A stretch of 64,000 nt of DNA, taken from the NCBI GenBank assembly GCA_014189435.1, contig CP050293.1, positions 4,407,001-4,471,000 on the forward strand, written 5' to 3'. The DNA is from Mesorhizobium loti. GTDB lineage: Bacteria; Pseudomonadota; Alphaproteobacteria; Rhizobiales; Rhizobiaceae. The notes under the pieces were generated by a model, which searched no databases, was not told the origin of the DNA, and worked only from the letters and a program-made list of their open reading frames with translations. The position numbers were made by a program, and so were the translations under genes. This document shows positions 57,758-64,000 of the stretch, in pieces (the stretch's first letter is position 1; each line of letters starts with the position of its first letter).

Positions 57758-58633
57758 ATGTCGATACGATTCAACTTCGGCGGTGACGAACATATCTTCG
57801 GCGAGGTGTCCGAGGACATGTCGCTCACCTCCTTCTTTACCGGCCTTTCGATGACCAACGCGGTGCGTACGGCAGGCATCCGAGGCGTCACCGAGATCTG
57901 CCCGGCCAACGCCAGCTTCCAGATTCGCTTCAACCCCGACATCATCAAGCCGCAGGATCTGCTCAGCGAACTGAAGTCGATGGAAGAGGCGGCCTCAAAG
58001 GCAGACCCGGTTTTGAAGACCCGGATCATCGAGCTGCCGGTTTATTTCCAGGATCCATGGACGCGTGAAACCTGCTTGCGCTTCCGCGAGCGCCACCAGG
58101 ACCCGTCCTCCACCGATCTTGAATATTCGGCACGCATCAATGGCTACGCCACGGTGGAAGAGTTTATCGCGGCCTATTCCGGCCAGCCCTGGTTCGTATC
58201 CATGGTCGGCTTCGTCGCCGGACTGCCCTTCCTGTACCAGATGGTTGAGCGCAAGAAACAGATTCAGGCGCCAAAATACTTGCGTCCACGCACCGACACT
58301 CCCAAGCTCACCATCGGCCACGGCGGCTGCTTTGCAGCGATCTATTCGGTGCGCGGCGCTGGCGGCTACCAGATGTATGGCATAACCCCGGTCCCAATCT
58401 ACGACCCGACCAGGAAGGTGCGCTACCTCTCCGACGATATGTGCCTGTTCAAGCCAGGCGACATCGTGAAGTTCAAGGCCATTGGCCGCGATGATTACGA
58501 CGCCACGCTGGAGGAAATCGAAGCCAATCGGTGGCAGCCGACGGTTCGCCAGTGCACCTTCAGCCTGACGGATTTCAACGGCGATATTTACGGCACCAAT
58601 GCGAAGCTGATGGAGCTTATCAATGGCCGTTAA
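57758..58633 (+). CDS. Carboxyltransferase subunit, PxpB/KipI-like but urea-carboxylase-type
   Basis: A 291-residue protein, longer than PxpB/KipI (about 220-240). The C-terminal half has the cyclophilin-like PxpB region (VGFVAGLPFLYQM) and GGCFAAIYSVRGAGGYQ, which resembles the carboxyltransferase domain of urea carboxylase more than KipI. An inserted stretch (about 90-150, with ARINGYATVEEFIAAY) also recalls urea carboxylase. With the next subunit it would form the carboxyltransferase that moves CO2 from biotin to an amide-type nitrogen. GGAGGACC precedes the ATG. Overlaps the next gene by 11 nt. Confidence 0.8.
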   Translation: MSIRFNFGGDEHIFGEVSEDMSLTSFFTGLSMTNAVRTAGIRGVTEICPANASFQIRFNPDIIKPQDLLSELKSMEEAASKADPVLKTRIIELPVYFQDPWTRETCLRFRERHQDPSSTDLEYSARINGYATVEEFIAAYSGQPWFVSMVGFVAGLPFLYQMVERKKQIQAPKYLRPRTDTPKLTIGHGGCFAAIYSVRGAGGYQMYGITPVPIYDPTRKVRYLSDDMCLFKPGDIVKFKAIGRDDYDATLEEIEANRWQPTVRQCTFSLTDFNGDIYGTNAKLMELINGR

Positions 58634-59594
58634 GGTAATCTCTCCCGGCCTCTCCACTTCCGTGCAGGACCTTGGCCGACCGGGCCACTATCATGTCGGC
58701 ATTCCCGAAGGCGGCGGCATGGACCGCTTTGCCACACGCATCGCAAACCTGCTTGTCGGCAACGATCCGGGTGCCGCGGTGCTCGAAGCCACCTTCATGG
58801 GCCCCGAACTCGAATTCACCCAATCCGCGGTCGTCGCCGTCACGGGTGGAGAGCTCCCACCCAAACTCAATGGCGAGGAACGGCCGACCTGGGAGAGCTT
58901 TCCGGTGAAGGCTGGTGACCGGCTTTCCTTCGGCTTCCTCAAGGGCGGCGCGCGCGGTTATCTGGCTGTCTCCGGCGGCATCGACGTACCCGTGGTTCTC
59001 GGCTCCCGCTCGACTTACATTCTGGGCGCACTCGGCGGCCATCAGGGCCGCACGCTGAAGGCGGGCGATGAGCTTCCCGTCGGCGAAGGCTCCGGCAAAA
59101 CCGGTCTTTCGCTGCCTGCAAATCTGCGCCGCGCGTGGAATAATCCGGCGGAACTCAGAATGCTCCCCGGCATGTACTGGCATCGGATCACTGAAGCTGC
59201 CGGCAATCGGTTCTTTGAGGAAACCTGGAAGGTCGCGCCCGAAGCTGACCGCATCGGCTATCGCTTCCGTGGCGGAACGCCGCTGGAGTTCGTTGGGCGC
59301 GAGCAGCCTTTCGGCGCAGGCTCCGACCCCTCGAACATCGTCGATGCCTGCTATCCTTATGGATCCGTCCAGGTGCCGAGCGGCACAGAGCCGATCGTTC
59401 TGCACCGGGACGCGGTTTCGGGTGGCGGCTACATGATGCTGGGGGTGGTGATTTCGGCCGACATGGACCTGATCGCCCAGCTCCAGCCGCACACGCCGGC
59501 GCGCTTCGTTTCGGTCACGCTGGAAGGCGCGCTTGCCGCGCGAGCCGAACAGCGCGCCGCGCTGGCGCGTGCTGAAGGGCATCTGGCCGGCTGA
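58623..59594 (+). CDS. Biotin-dependent carboxyltransferase subunit, PxpC/KipA-like
   Basis: A 323-residue protein with the signature VISPGLSTSVQDLGRPG, VGIPEGGGMDRFATRIANLLVGN, VAVTGGELPPKLNG, GARGYLAVSGGIDVPVVLGSRST and VPSGTEPIVLHRDA. This is the KipA/PxpC fold that makes up the other half of a urea-carboxylase-type carboxyltransferase domain. It ends in a palindrome that spans the stop codon. Partner of the preceding subunit; gene order LamB-carrier-carboxylase-CTa-CTb equals a urea carboxylase split into pieces. Confidence 0.87.
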   Translation: MAVKVISPGLSTSVQDLGRPGHYHVGIPEGGGMDRFATRIANLLVGNDPGAAVLEATFMGPELEFTQSAVVAVTGGELPPKLNGEERPTWESFPVKAGDRLSFGFLKGGARGYLAVSGGIDVPVVLGSRSTYILGALGGHQGRTLKAGDELPVGEGSGKTGLSLPANLRRAWNNPAELRMLPGMYWHRITEAAGNRFFEETWKVAPEADRIGYRFRGGTPLEFVGREQPFGAGSDPSNIVDACYPYGSVQVPSGTEPIVLHRDAVSGGGYMMLGVVISADMDLIAQLQPHTPARFVSVTLEGALAARAEQRAALARAEGHLAG

Positions 59595-59604
59595 CGTCAG
59601 CCGG
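59587..59604. other. 18-bp perfect palindrome over the end of the carboxyltransferase gene
   Basis: CCGGCTGACGTCAGCCGG is self-complementary over its full length and includes the TGA stop. As RNA it can form a 7-bp stem with a 4-nt loop; as DNA it could be a binding site. No T run follows. Confidence 0.4.
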
Positions 59605-59843
59605 GGAAATGCCGGCGGAGGAGCCGGAGGTGAGGAGATCGGTCGGCCAAAACCGACCGCGCGTGGCGGAAGACAAAATCCGGTGCGCGAAACGACAAGA
59701 CGACGCCGGGCAACGGCGTGAATTTGGCATCCGAGCAGTCCGCTAGAGACCGCCGGAACCGACAGGGGAAGACATTTGCAACGTGACTGGCCGCAAGGCC
59801 GGATGCTTCGCGCCTTTCCGTCGGTAAAAAGAAGGAAAGGGAC
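59605..59843 (+). other. Structured leader ahead of the second branched-chain-type importer
   Basis: A gap of 239 bp with no gene. It contains several short stems in a row: CGGTCGG-N6-CCGACCG (59640-59659), ACGCCG-GGCAA-CGGCGT (59703-59719) and GGCC-GCAA-GGCC, a GNRA-type loop, near 59789-59800, then AAGGAAAGGG as RBS. Such a series may be an attenuator or regulatory RNA leader, or GC-rich chance pairing. No known riboswitch consensus is recognised. Confidence 0.35.
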
Positions 59844-60596
59844 ATGAGTCATCTGAGCGCGGAGAACGTCTCGGTGTCGTTTGCGGGGCTAAAGGCCCTG
59901 TCATCGGTAGACCTCCAAATTACGCCCGGCCGCATCAGTGGCCTTATCGGCCCGAATGGCGCTGGCAAGACCACGCTCGTCAACGTGCTGACGGGCTTCC
60001 AAGCTCCTACGGAAGGCACCATCAAGCTCGACGGGGCAGCACTCACCGGTCTCAAGCCGCATCAGGTCCGGCGGCGCGGCATCGCCCGCACCTTCCAGGG
60101 TGGGCGGCTCTTCCGCGACCTGCCTGTGCTGGACAATCTGGAGGTAACCGGCGTTGGCCTGGGAATGAGCCGGCGCGCTGCCATCGCCGAAGCGGAAGCG
60201 ATGCTCGACTGGATAGGCATCGGCGCGTTGGGCTCACGCATCGCCGGAACCTTGCCTTATACGGATGAGCGCCGTGTCGCCATTGGCCGTGCCCTGATGG
60301 GACGGCCCGCATACATCCTGCTCGACGAGCCAGCGGCTGGCATGAGCGCGCCGGAGGCTCGGGAGCTTTCGACCCTGATAAGACACATCGCCGGCGATCT
60401 CGGCTGTGGTGTCCTGCTGATCGAGCACAATGTCGGGCTGGTGCTCGGCCTTTGCGAGCATATCGTCGTGCTCGATTCCGGAGCGATCATCGAAGAAGGC
60501 CCGCCCGCAGCCATCCGCGACAGCGAGAAGGTGCGCCACGCCTATATGGGAACGGCTTCGAACACCGACCTGCCTGTGCTGGAGGTGATGGAATGA
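59844..60596 (+). CDS. Branched-chain amino acid-type ABC ATPase, LivG-like, altered signature
   Basis: A 250-residue ATPase with Walker A GPNGAGKT (33-40), Q-loop RTFQGGRLF and Walker B YILLDEPAAGMSAPEA. The ABC signature, normally LSYGQQR or similar, reads LPYTDERRVAIGRAL, so the usual Ser-x-Gly-Gln is replaced. In the ATPase dimer this face contacts the partner ATP, so one of the two sites may be weak. Followed by the LivF-like gene with ATGA overlap. AAGGAAAGGG precedes the ATG. Probably imports the substrate of the biotin enzyme encoded upstream. Confidence 0.9.
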   Translation: MSHLSAENVSVSFAGLKALSSVDLQITPGRISGLIGPNGAGKTTLVNVLTGFQAPTEGTIKLDGAALTGLKPHQVRRRGIARTFQGGRLFRDLPVLDNLEVTGVGLGMSRRAAIAEAEAMLDWIGIGALGSRIAGTLPYTDERRVAIGRALMGRPAYILLDEPAAGMSAPEARELSTLIRHIAGDLGCGVLLIEHNVGLVLGLCEHIVVLDSGAIIEEGPPAAIRDSEKVRHAYMGTASNTDLPVLEVME

Positions 60597-61327
60597 GCCT
60601 GCTCGCCCTTTCCGATATCACCATCCGCTATAGCCGTCTCACGGCGGTCCGCGACGTCTCCTTCTCCATGGACGAAGGAGAAATCCTGTTCATCACCGGC
60701 CCGAACGGTGCCGGGAAGTCTTCGCTGTTGCGCGCGATCGCCGGTGTCACGCCGGTGGCGGGCGGCCGGATCGACTTTGCCGGCCGAGAGGTCACCGGCC
60801 AGGCGCCGGAGAACATCGCCCGGCTCGGATTCTCCATGGTGCCGGAGGGGCGCGATGTCTTCGGCTCGCTGACGACCGAAGAGAACCTTCTGGTCGGCAC
60901 CGGCATGCATGCCCGCGACCGCGGCTGGCGCAGCCGGGCGGCCAGTGAACTCGAAGCCGTCTACGCAACCTTCCCGATGCTGAAAGAGAGGCGGCACGGG
61001 CAGGCGGGATTGCTGTCCGGCGGGCAGCAACAAATGCTGGTCATCGGACGCGCGCTGATGACCAATCCGCGGCTTGTAGCCATCGACGAGCCTTCGCTGG
61101 GCCTCGCCCCCAACATCAACGACCAGGTCTACGAGCGGCTGATCGCGCTGCGTGCGCAGCGCCAGCTCACGCTCCTGATCGTGGAGCAGAGCTCGGCCCG
61201 GGCGATGATGGTGGGCGGGCGGATGATCCTGATGCGTGGCGGACAGATCGTGCTCGATGGCGACGCCCGGACGCTCGGCAACGGCGAGGCGATCCAGGCT
61301 GCTTATTTCGGTTACGAGGACCACTGA
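60593..61327 (+). CDS. Branched-chain amino acid-type ABC ATPase, LivF-like
   Basis: A 244-residue ATPase with Walker A GPNGAGKS, Q-loop MVPEGRDVFGSLTTEENL (LivF-typical), canonical signature LSGGQQQMLVIGRAL and LVAIDEPSLGLAP. The start at 60593 overlaps the LivG-like stop by ATGA. With the LivG-like protein it forms the ATPase heterodimer of this importer. Confidence 0.92.
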   Translation: MSLLALSDITIRYSRLTAVRDVSFSMDEGEILFITGPNGAGKSSLLRAIAGVTPVAGGRIDFAGREVTGQAPENIARLGFSMVPEGRDVFGSLTTEENLLVGTGMHARDRGWRSRAASELEAVYATFPMLKERRHGQAGLLSGGQQQMLVIGRALMTNPRLVAIDEPSLGLAPNINDQVYERLIALRAQRQLTLLIVEQSSARAMMVGGRMILMRGGQIVLDGDARTLGNGEAIQAAYFGYEDH

Positions 61328-61328
61328 G

Positions 61329-62234
61329 ATGCTCCAGATCCTGTTTGACGCACTCTCGCTTGGTTCGCTCTATGCGCTCGGGGCGCTTGGCATTGCCCTC
61401 ATCTTCGGCGTCATGCGGCTCGTGAACTTCGCGCATGGCGACGTCATCGCCTTCTGCGTCTTCGCGCTGCTGTGGCCGTCAACAGACGCCATGGCCATCG
61501 TCTTCGCTGGCCAATTGCCGTGGTACCTGCTGGTGCCCTTCGTGCTCCTCTGCGGGGCCGGGCTGTCGGTGCTGTGCGAAATCGTCGTCTTCAGGCGGTT
61601 CCGCAAGGCGAATCCGGCAACGATGATGATCGCCTCCTTCGCGCTCGGTTTCGTCATTCGCTACTTCCTGCTGATGCTTTTCTCCAGTCGGCCGAAATCG
61701 ATCAATCTCCTCCCCGAACTCTCCCAGCCCGTCGAGATTTTCGGCGCCCGGCTGCCGCTTCTCCAGCTCATCACCATCGTCGCGACCATGTTGATCCTGT
61801 TGGGCCTGACCGCCTTTCTGCGCCGGACCCGGTTCGGACTGGAAATGCGGGCGGCGGCGGAGAATTTCTCCATGGCGCGCATGCTCGGCGTCCGCGCCAA
61901 CCGGGTCATCATGGGAGCTTTCGCGCTGTCCGGCGCGCTGGCAGGTGCCATCGCCTTGATCTTCGTGGCCCAGACCGGCACCGCCGATATCCAGATGGGG
62001 GCGGCGATCATGCTGATGGCGTTCATCGCAACGGTTATCGGCGGCCTAGGCAGTCTGGCTGGCGCCGTGCTGGCGGGCTTCCTGCTCGGTGCCGCATCAG
62101 TGGTCATGCAGGTCATGCTGCCCATCGATGCCCGGCCCTTCCGCGATGCCTTTGTCTATGGAGCGGTCATCCTCGTCCTCCTCTTCCGTCCGCAAGGCCT
62201 GATTTCGGCCCGTGGCACAAAGGAAAGGGTCTGA
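61329..62234 (+). CDS. Branched-chain amino acid-type ABC permease, LivH-like
   Basis: A 301-residue membrane protein: FDALSLGSLYALGALGIALIFGVMRLVNFAHGDVIAF at the start is the LivH hallmark with FAHG, the coupling segment is RAAAENFSMARMLGVRANRVIM and the end carries ATVIGGLGSLAGAVLAGFLLG. About eight spans. The ATG at 61329 follows the ATPase stop by 1 nt; the frame is open further upstream inside the ATPase gene. Confidence 0.92.
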   Translation: MLQILFDALSLGSLYALGALGIALIFGVMRLVNFAHGDVIAFCVFALLWPSTDAMAIVFAGQLPWYLLVPFVLLCGAGLSVLCEIVVFRRFRKANPATMMIASFALGFVIRYFLLMLFSSRPKSINLLPELSQPVEIFGARLPLLQLITIVATMLILLGLTAFLRRTRFGLEMRAAAENFSMARMLGVRANRVIMGAFALSGALAGAIALIFVAQTGTADIQMGAAIMLMAFIATVIGGLGSLAGAVLAGFLLGAASVVMQVMLPIDARPFRDAFVYGAVILVLLFRPQGLISARGTKERV

Positions 62235-62237
62235 TCC

Positions 62238-63326
62238 ATGTCCGCAGCGTCCCCGGCCATCGAGCCGCAACTGACCACCGGCGCCATCGTTGCCAAAACC
62301 CCTCGGCCCTTCGTGCTGGCGCGCCGTACCATCATCACGCCGATCCTGCTGGCGCTGTTGATGATCGCCATCGCGCTGCTGACGATGATGACCGGATCGA
62401 GACCATTCAATCAGGTGATCATTGATGTCTTCCTCCGCGTCATCCTCGTCGTCGGCCTTTATGTATTTATTGGCAATTCCGGCGTGCTGAGCTTCGGCCA
62501 TATCGGCTTCACCTGCCTCGGCGCCTATGTGGCGGCGTGGCTGACGATCAATCCCATCATGAAGAAGATGGCCTTTTCCGGTCTTCCCGGCTGGCTGATA
62601 AAAACCCAAATGCCCTATTGGGAGGCGGCCATCATCGCCGCGATCTTTGCAGGTCTGGCGGCGCTGATCTTCGGGCGAATCCTGATGCGGCTATCGGGCA
62701 TCGCCGCCTCCATCGCGACCTTCGCCATGCTGGCGATGATCAACACGATCTACTCCAACTGGGAAACCGTCACCGGCGGGACATCGTCGGTCGTCGGCAT
62801 CCCGATCATCCGCTCGATCTGGCCCTATCTGATCGCCGCCATCATCTCGATCTTCATTGCCTGGGCACATGCAATATCGCGTTCCGGTCTGGCACTGCGT
62901 GCCGCCCGCGACGAACCGACGGCAGCAGCAGCCTCCGGCGTCGATATTCCAAGGGAGCGGCTTGTCGCCTTTGTGATCTCCGGTGCCATAATGGGTCTCG
63001 GCGGCGCCTTAATGGCCCACTCCATCGGGGTTGTAACGCCGGATACCTTCTATCTCGGTCTCACCTTCATCACCATCGCCATGCTTGTCGTTGGCGGCAT
63101 GGGCAGCCTTTCGGGCGGCGTGATCGGTGTCGTGTTCCTCTCGGCCCTCATTCAGACCCTGCGCTGGCTGGAAGCCGGGGTTTCCATTGGCGACGTCGCC
63201 TTCGCCATACCGAAAGGCCTTCAGGAGATCGCCCTGGGTATCATCATGATCATCATTCTGGCGCTTCGTCCGGCAGGCGTTTTCGGCAATCGCGAGATCT
63301 CTTTAACCCGCAACCGCGGTGACTGA
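62238..63326 (+). CDS. Branched-chain amino acid-type ABC permease, LivM-like
   Basis: A 362-residue membrane protein with an N-terminal cytoplasmic tail (about 1-30), then about nine spans. VFIGNSGVLSFGHIGFTCLGAYVAAW is the LivM block, ALRAARDEPTAAAASGVDIPRERLVAFVISG the coupling region and VVGGMGSLSGGVIGVVFLS the C-terminal conserved part. Starts 3 nt after the LivH-like stop. Confidence 0.92.
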   Translation: MSAASPAIEPQLTTGAIVAKTPRPFVLARRTIITPILLALLMIAIALLTMMTGSRPFNQVIIDVFLRVILVVGLYVFIGNSGVLSFGHIGFTCLGAYVAAWLTINPIMKKMAFSGLPGWLIKTQMPYWEAAIIAAIFAGLAALIFGRILMRLSGIAASIATFAMLAMINTIYSNWETVTGGTSSVVGIPIIRSIWPYLIAAIISIFIAWAHAISRSGLALRAARDEPTAAAASGVDIPRERLVAFVISGAIMGLGGALMAHSIGVVTPDTFYLGLTFITIAMLVVGGMGSLSGGVIGVVFLSALIQTLRWLEAGVSIGDVAFAIPKGLQEIALGIIMIIILALRPAGVFGNREISLTRNRGD

Positions 63327-63327
63327 C

Positions 63328-63347
63328 CGGCGGATTGTGAGCCGCCG
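63328..63347 (+). other. Small hairpin between permease and binding-protein genes
   Basis: CGGCGG-N8-CCGCCG begins 2 nt after the LivM-like stop. In importer operons such stems often sit next to the binding-protein gene and balance expression. Six-bp stem, tentative. Confidence 0.3.
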
Positions 63348-63368
63348 TAACCTTGAAAGGAGAAGTCT

Positions 63369-64000
63369 ATGATAAACAAACTAAAAATAGCGACAGCAAC
63401 GATGCTCTTCACCGCAACGGCTGCCTTTCCAGCCTTGGCGGACGACAGCAAGATCGTGGTCGGTTTCGCCACGGCGGAATCGGGCTTCATGGAGGCTTAC
63501 GACAAGCCTGCCACCGATGCCGCGCTGATCCGCATCGACGAAATAAACGCCGCCGGCGGTCTTCTGGGGAAGAAGATTGAAGTCGTGAAAGCCGACACCA
63601 AGTCCGACCGTGCCGAAGGCGCAAAGGCAGGTCTTTCCGTTCTCGACCAGGGCGCTGACCTCGTCGTCGTCTCCTGCGACTACGACTTCGGCTCGCCAGC
63701 GGCACTCGCCGCCGAGGCGGCTGGCAAGGTTTCCTTCTTCCTCTGCGCTGAATCGGTCAAGGCGGGCATCCAGGGCGTAGGTCCGCACAGCTTCTCCGCG
63801 TCGGTGCTGGCGGCCGTGCAGGGAGCGACGATGGCCGAATGGGCATACAACAAGAAGGAGGCCAAGACCTTCTACCGCCTGCTCGACACCTGGACGGAAT
63901 ACAACAAGGGCATCTGCGACGGCTTCGACTGGATGATGCCGAAGCTGGAGACCAAGGGCGCCAAACTTGTGGGTCAAGATACCTTCAAGAACGACGACCC
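63369..64000 (+). CDS. Branched-chain amino acid-type ABC substrate-binding protein (cut by window end)
   Basis: The first 210 codons of a periplasmic binding protein: a Sec signal (MINKLKIATATMLFTATAAF, cleavage after PALA near residue 24), then IVVGFATAESGFMEAYDKPATDAALIRI and INAAGGLLGKKIEVVKADTKSDRAEGAKAG, the family-6 ligand domain. AAAGGAGAA precedes the ATG. The remaining C-terminal half is outside the window. Ligand is probably the compound processed by the LamB/biotin carboxylase cluster upstream; not established. Confidence 0.9.
   Translation, partial: MINKLKIATATMLFTATAAFPALADDSKIVVGFATAESGFMEAYDKPATDAALIRIDEINAAGGLLGKKIEVVKADTKSDRAEGAKAGLSVLDQGADLVVVSCDYDFGSPAALAAEAAGKVSFFLCAESVKAGIQGVGPHSFSASVLAAVQGATMAEWAYNKKEAKTFYRLLDTWTEYNKGICDGFDWMMPKLETKGAKLVGQDTFKNDD

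Noticed and set aside
55362..59594. Calling the cluster a standard ATP-dependent 5-oxoprolinase (PxpABC)
   Set aside because: The standard system has no biotin carrier or biotin carboxylase, and the B subunit here is enlarged with urea-carboxylase-like blocks. Individual subunits are described as family members without assigning that reaction.
1..64000. tRNA, rRNA, CRISPR arrays, transposases, phage genes, replication origins
   Set aside because: I looked through the intergenic gaps and coding frames and found no cloverleaf-like sequence, repeat-spacer array, transposase motif or iteron series that I could support.

Overview
The window is 64 kb of GC-rich, almost fully coding DNA. Codon bias, gene families and a compound intergenic palindrome suggest an alphaproteobacterium of the Rhizobiales, most like Mesorhizobium. 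This is inference from style and family content; there is no rRNA or other phylogenetic marker. I see no tRNA, rRNA, insertion sequence, phage gene or CRISPR array. The region is a dense catabolic and uptake district: five separate ABC importers, each next to its own hydrolases, dehydrogenases and a local regulator.

Layout. (1) 1-10.3 kb: a cut-off GMC oxidoreductase and a DAO-type FAD oxidoreductase on the minus strand. Divergent from them is an RpiR regulator leading a dipeptide/oligopeptide-type importer (binding protein, two permeases, two ATPases) and an M81 (MlrC-like) metallopeptidase. (2) 10.4-22.6 kb, minus strand: one long presumed operon reading binding protein, ATPase and two permeases of a ribose-type sugar importer, then a GMC dehydrogenase with an iron-sulfur motif, its small subunit, a CMD protein, two aldehyde dehydrogenases, an SMP-30 lactonase-like protein and a LysR regulator. 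(3) 22.9-28.4 kb, plus: ETF beta and alpha, a membrane DgcB-type ETF:quinone oxidoreductase, a 3-hydroxyisobutyrate-dehydrogenase-like enzyme and a metallo-beta-lactamase-fold lactonase. The 315-bp divergent promoter between (2) and (3) carries three perfect inverted repeats. (4) 28.6-43.5 kb: a GntR regulator facing a plus-strand operon of FAH-family hydrolase, alpha/beta hydrolase, amidohydrolase, a branched-chain-amino-acid-type importer whose last ATPase is fused to a Tm-1-like (UPF0261) domain, a flotillin-like SPFH protein, and two SRPBCC proteins, one fused to a quinone oxidoreductase. (5) 43.5-51.1 kb, minus: a LacI regulator with a textbook-type operator, a polyamine-type importer, an amidinotransferase-fold enzyme and an M24 protein that has lost most metal ligands, together suggesting guanidino-compound use. 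(6) 51.2-53.6 kb: GntR, hydroxyacid dehydrogenase and class II aldolase, with a shared palindromic site. (7) 53.7-54.0 kb: a truncated prephenate-dehydrogenase remnant. (8) 54.3-64 kb: LysR divergent from LamB/YcsF, biotin carrier, biotin carboxylase and two carboxyltransferase subunits, followed by a second branched-chain-type importer cut by the window end.

The most interesting system is region 8. It looks like a urea-carboxylase-type biotin enzyme broken into separate subunits, paired with a LamB/YcsF (PxpA-like) hydrolase instead of allophanate hydrolase and with its own importer. This suggests ATP- and biotin-dependent opening of an amide or lactam of unknown identity. Second is region 4, with its ATPase/Tm-1 fusion, flotillin and SRPBCC-oxidoreductase fusion. 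All substrate assignments are inferences.
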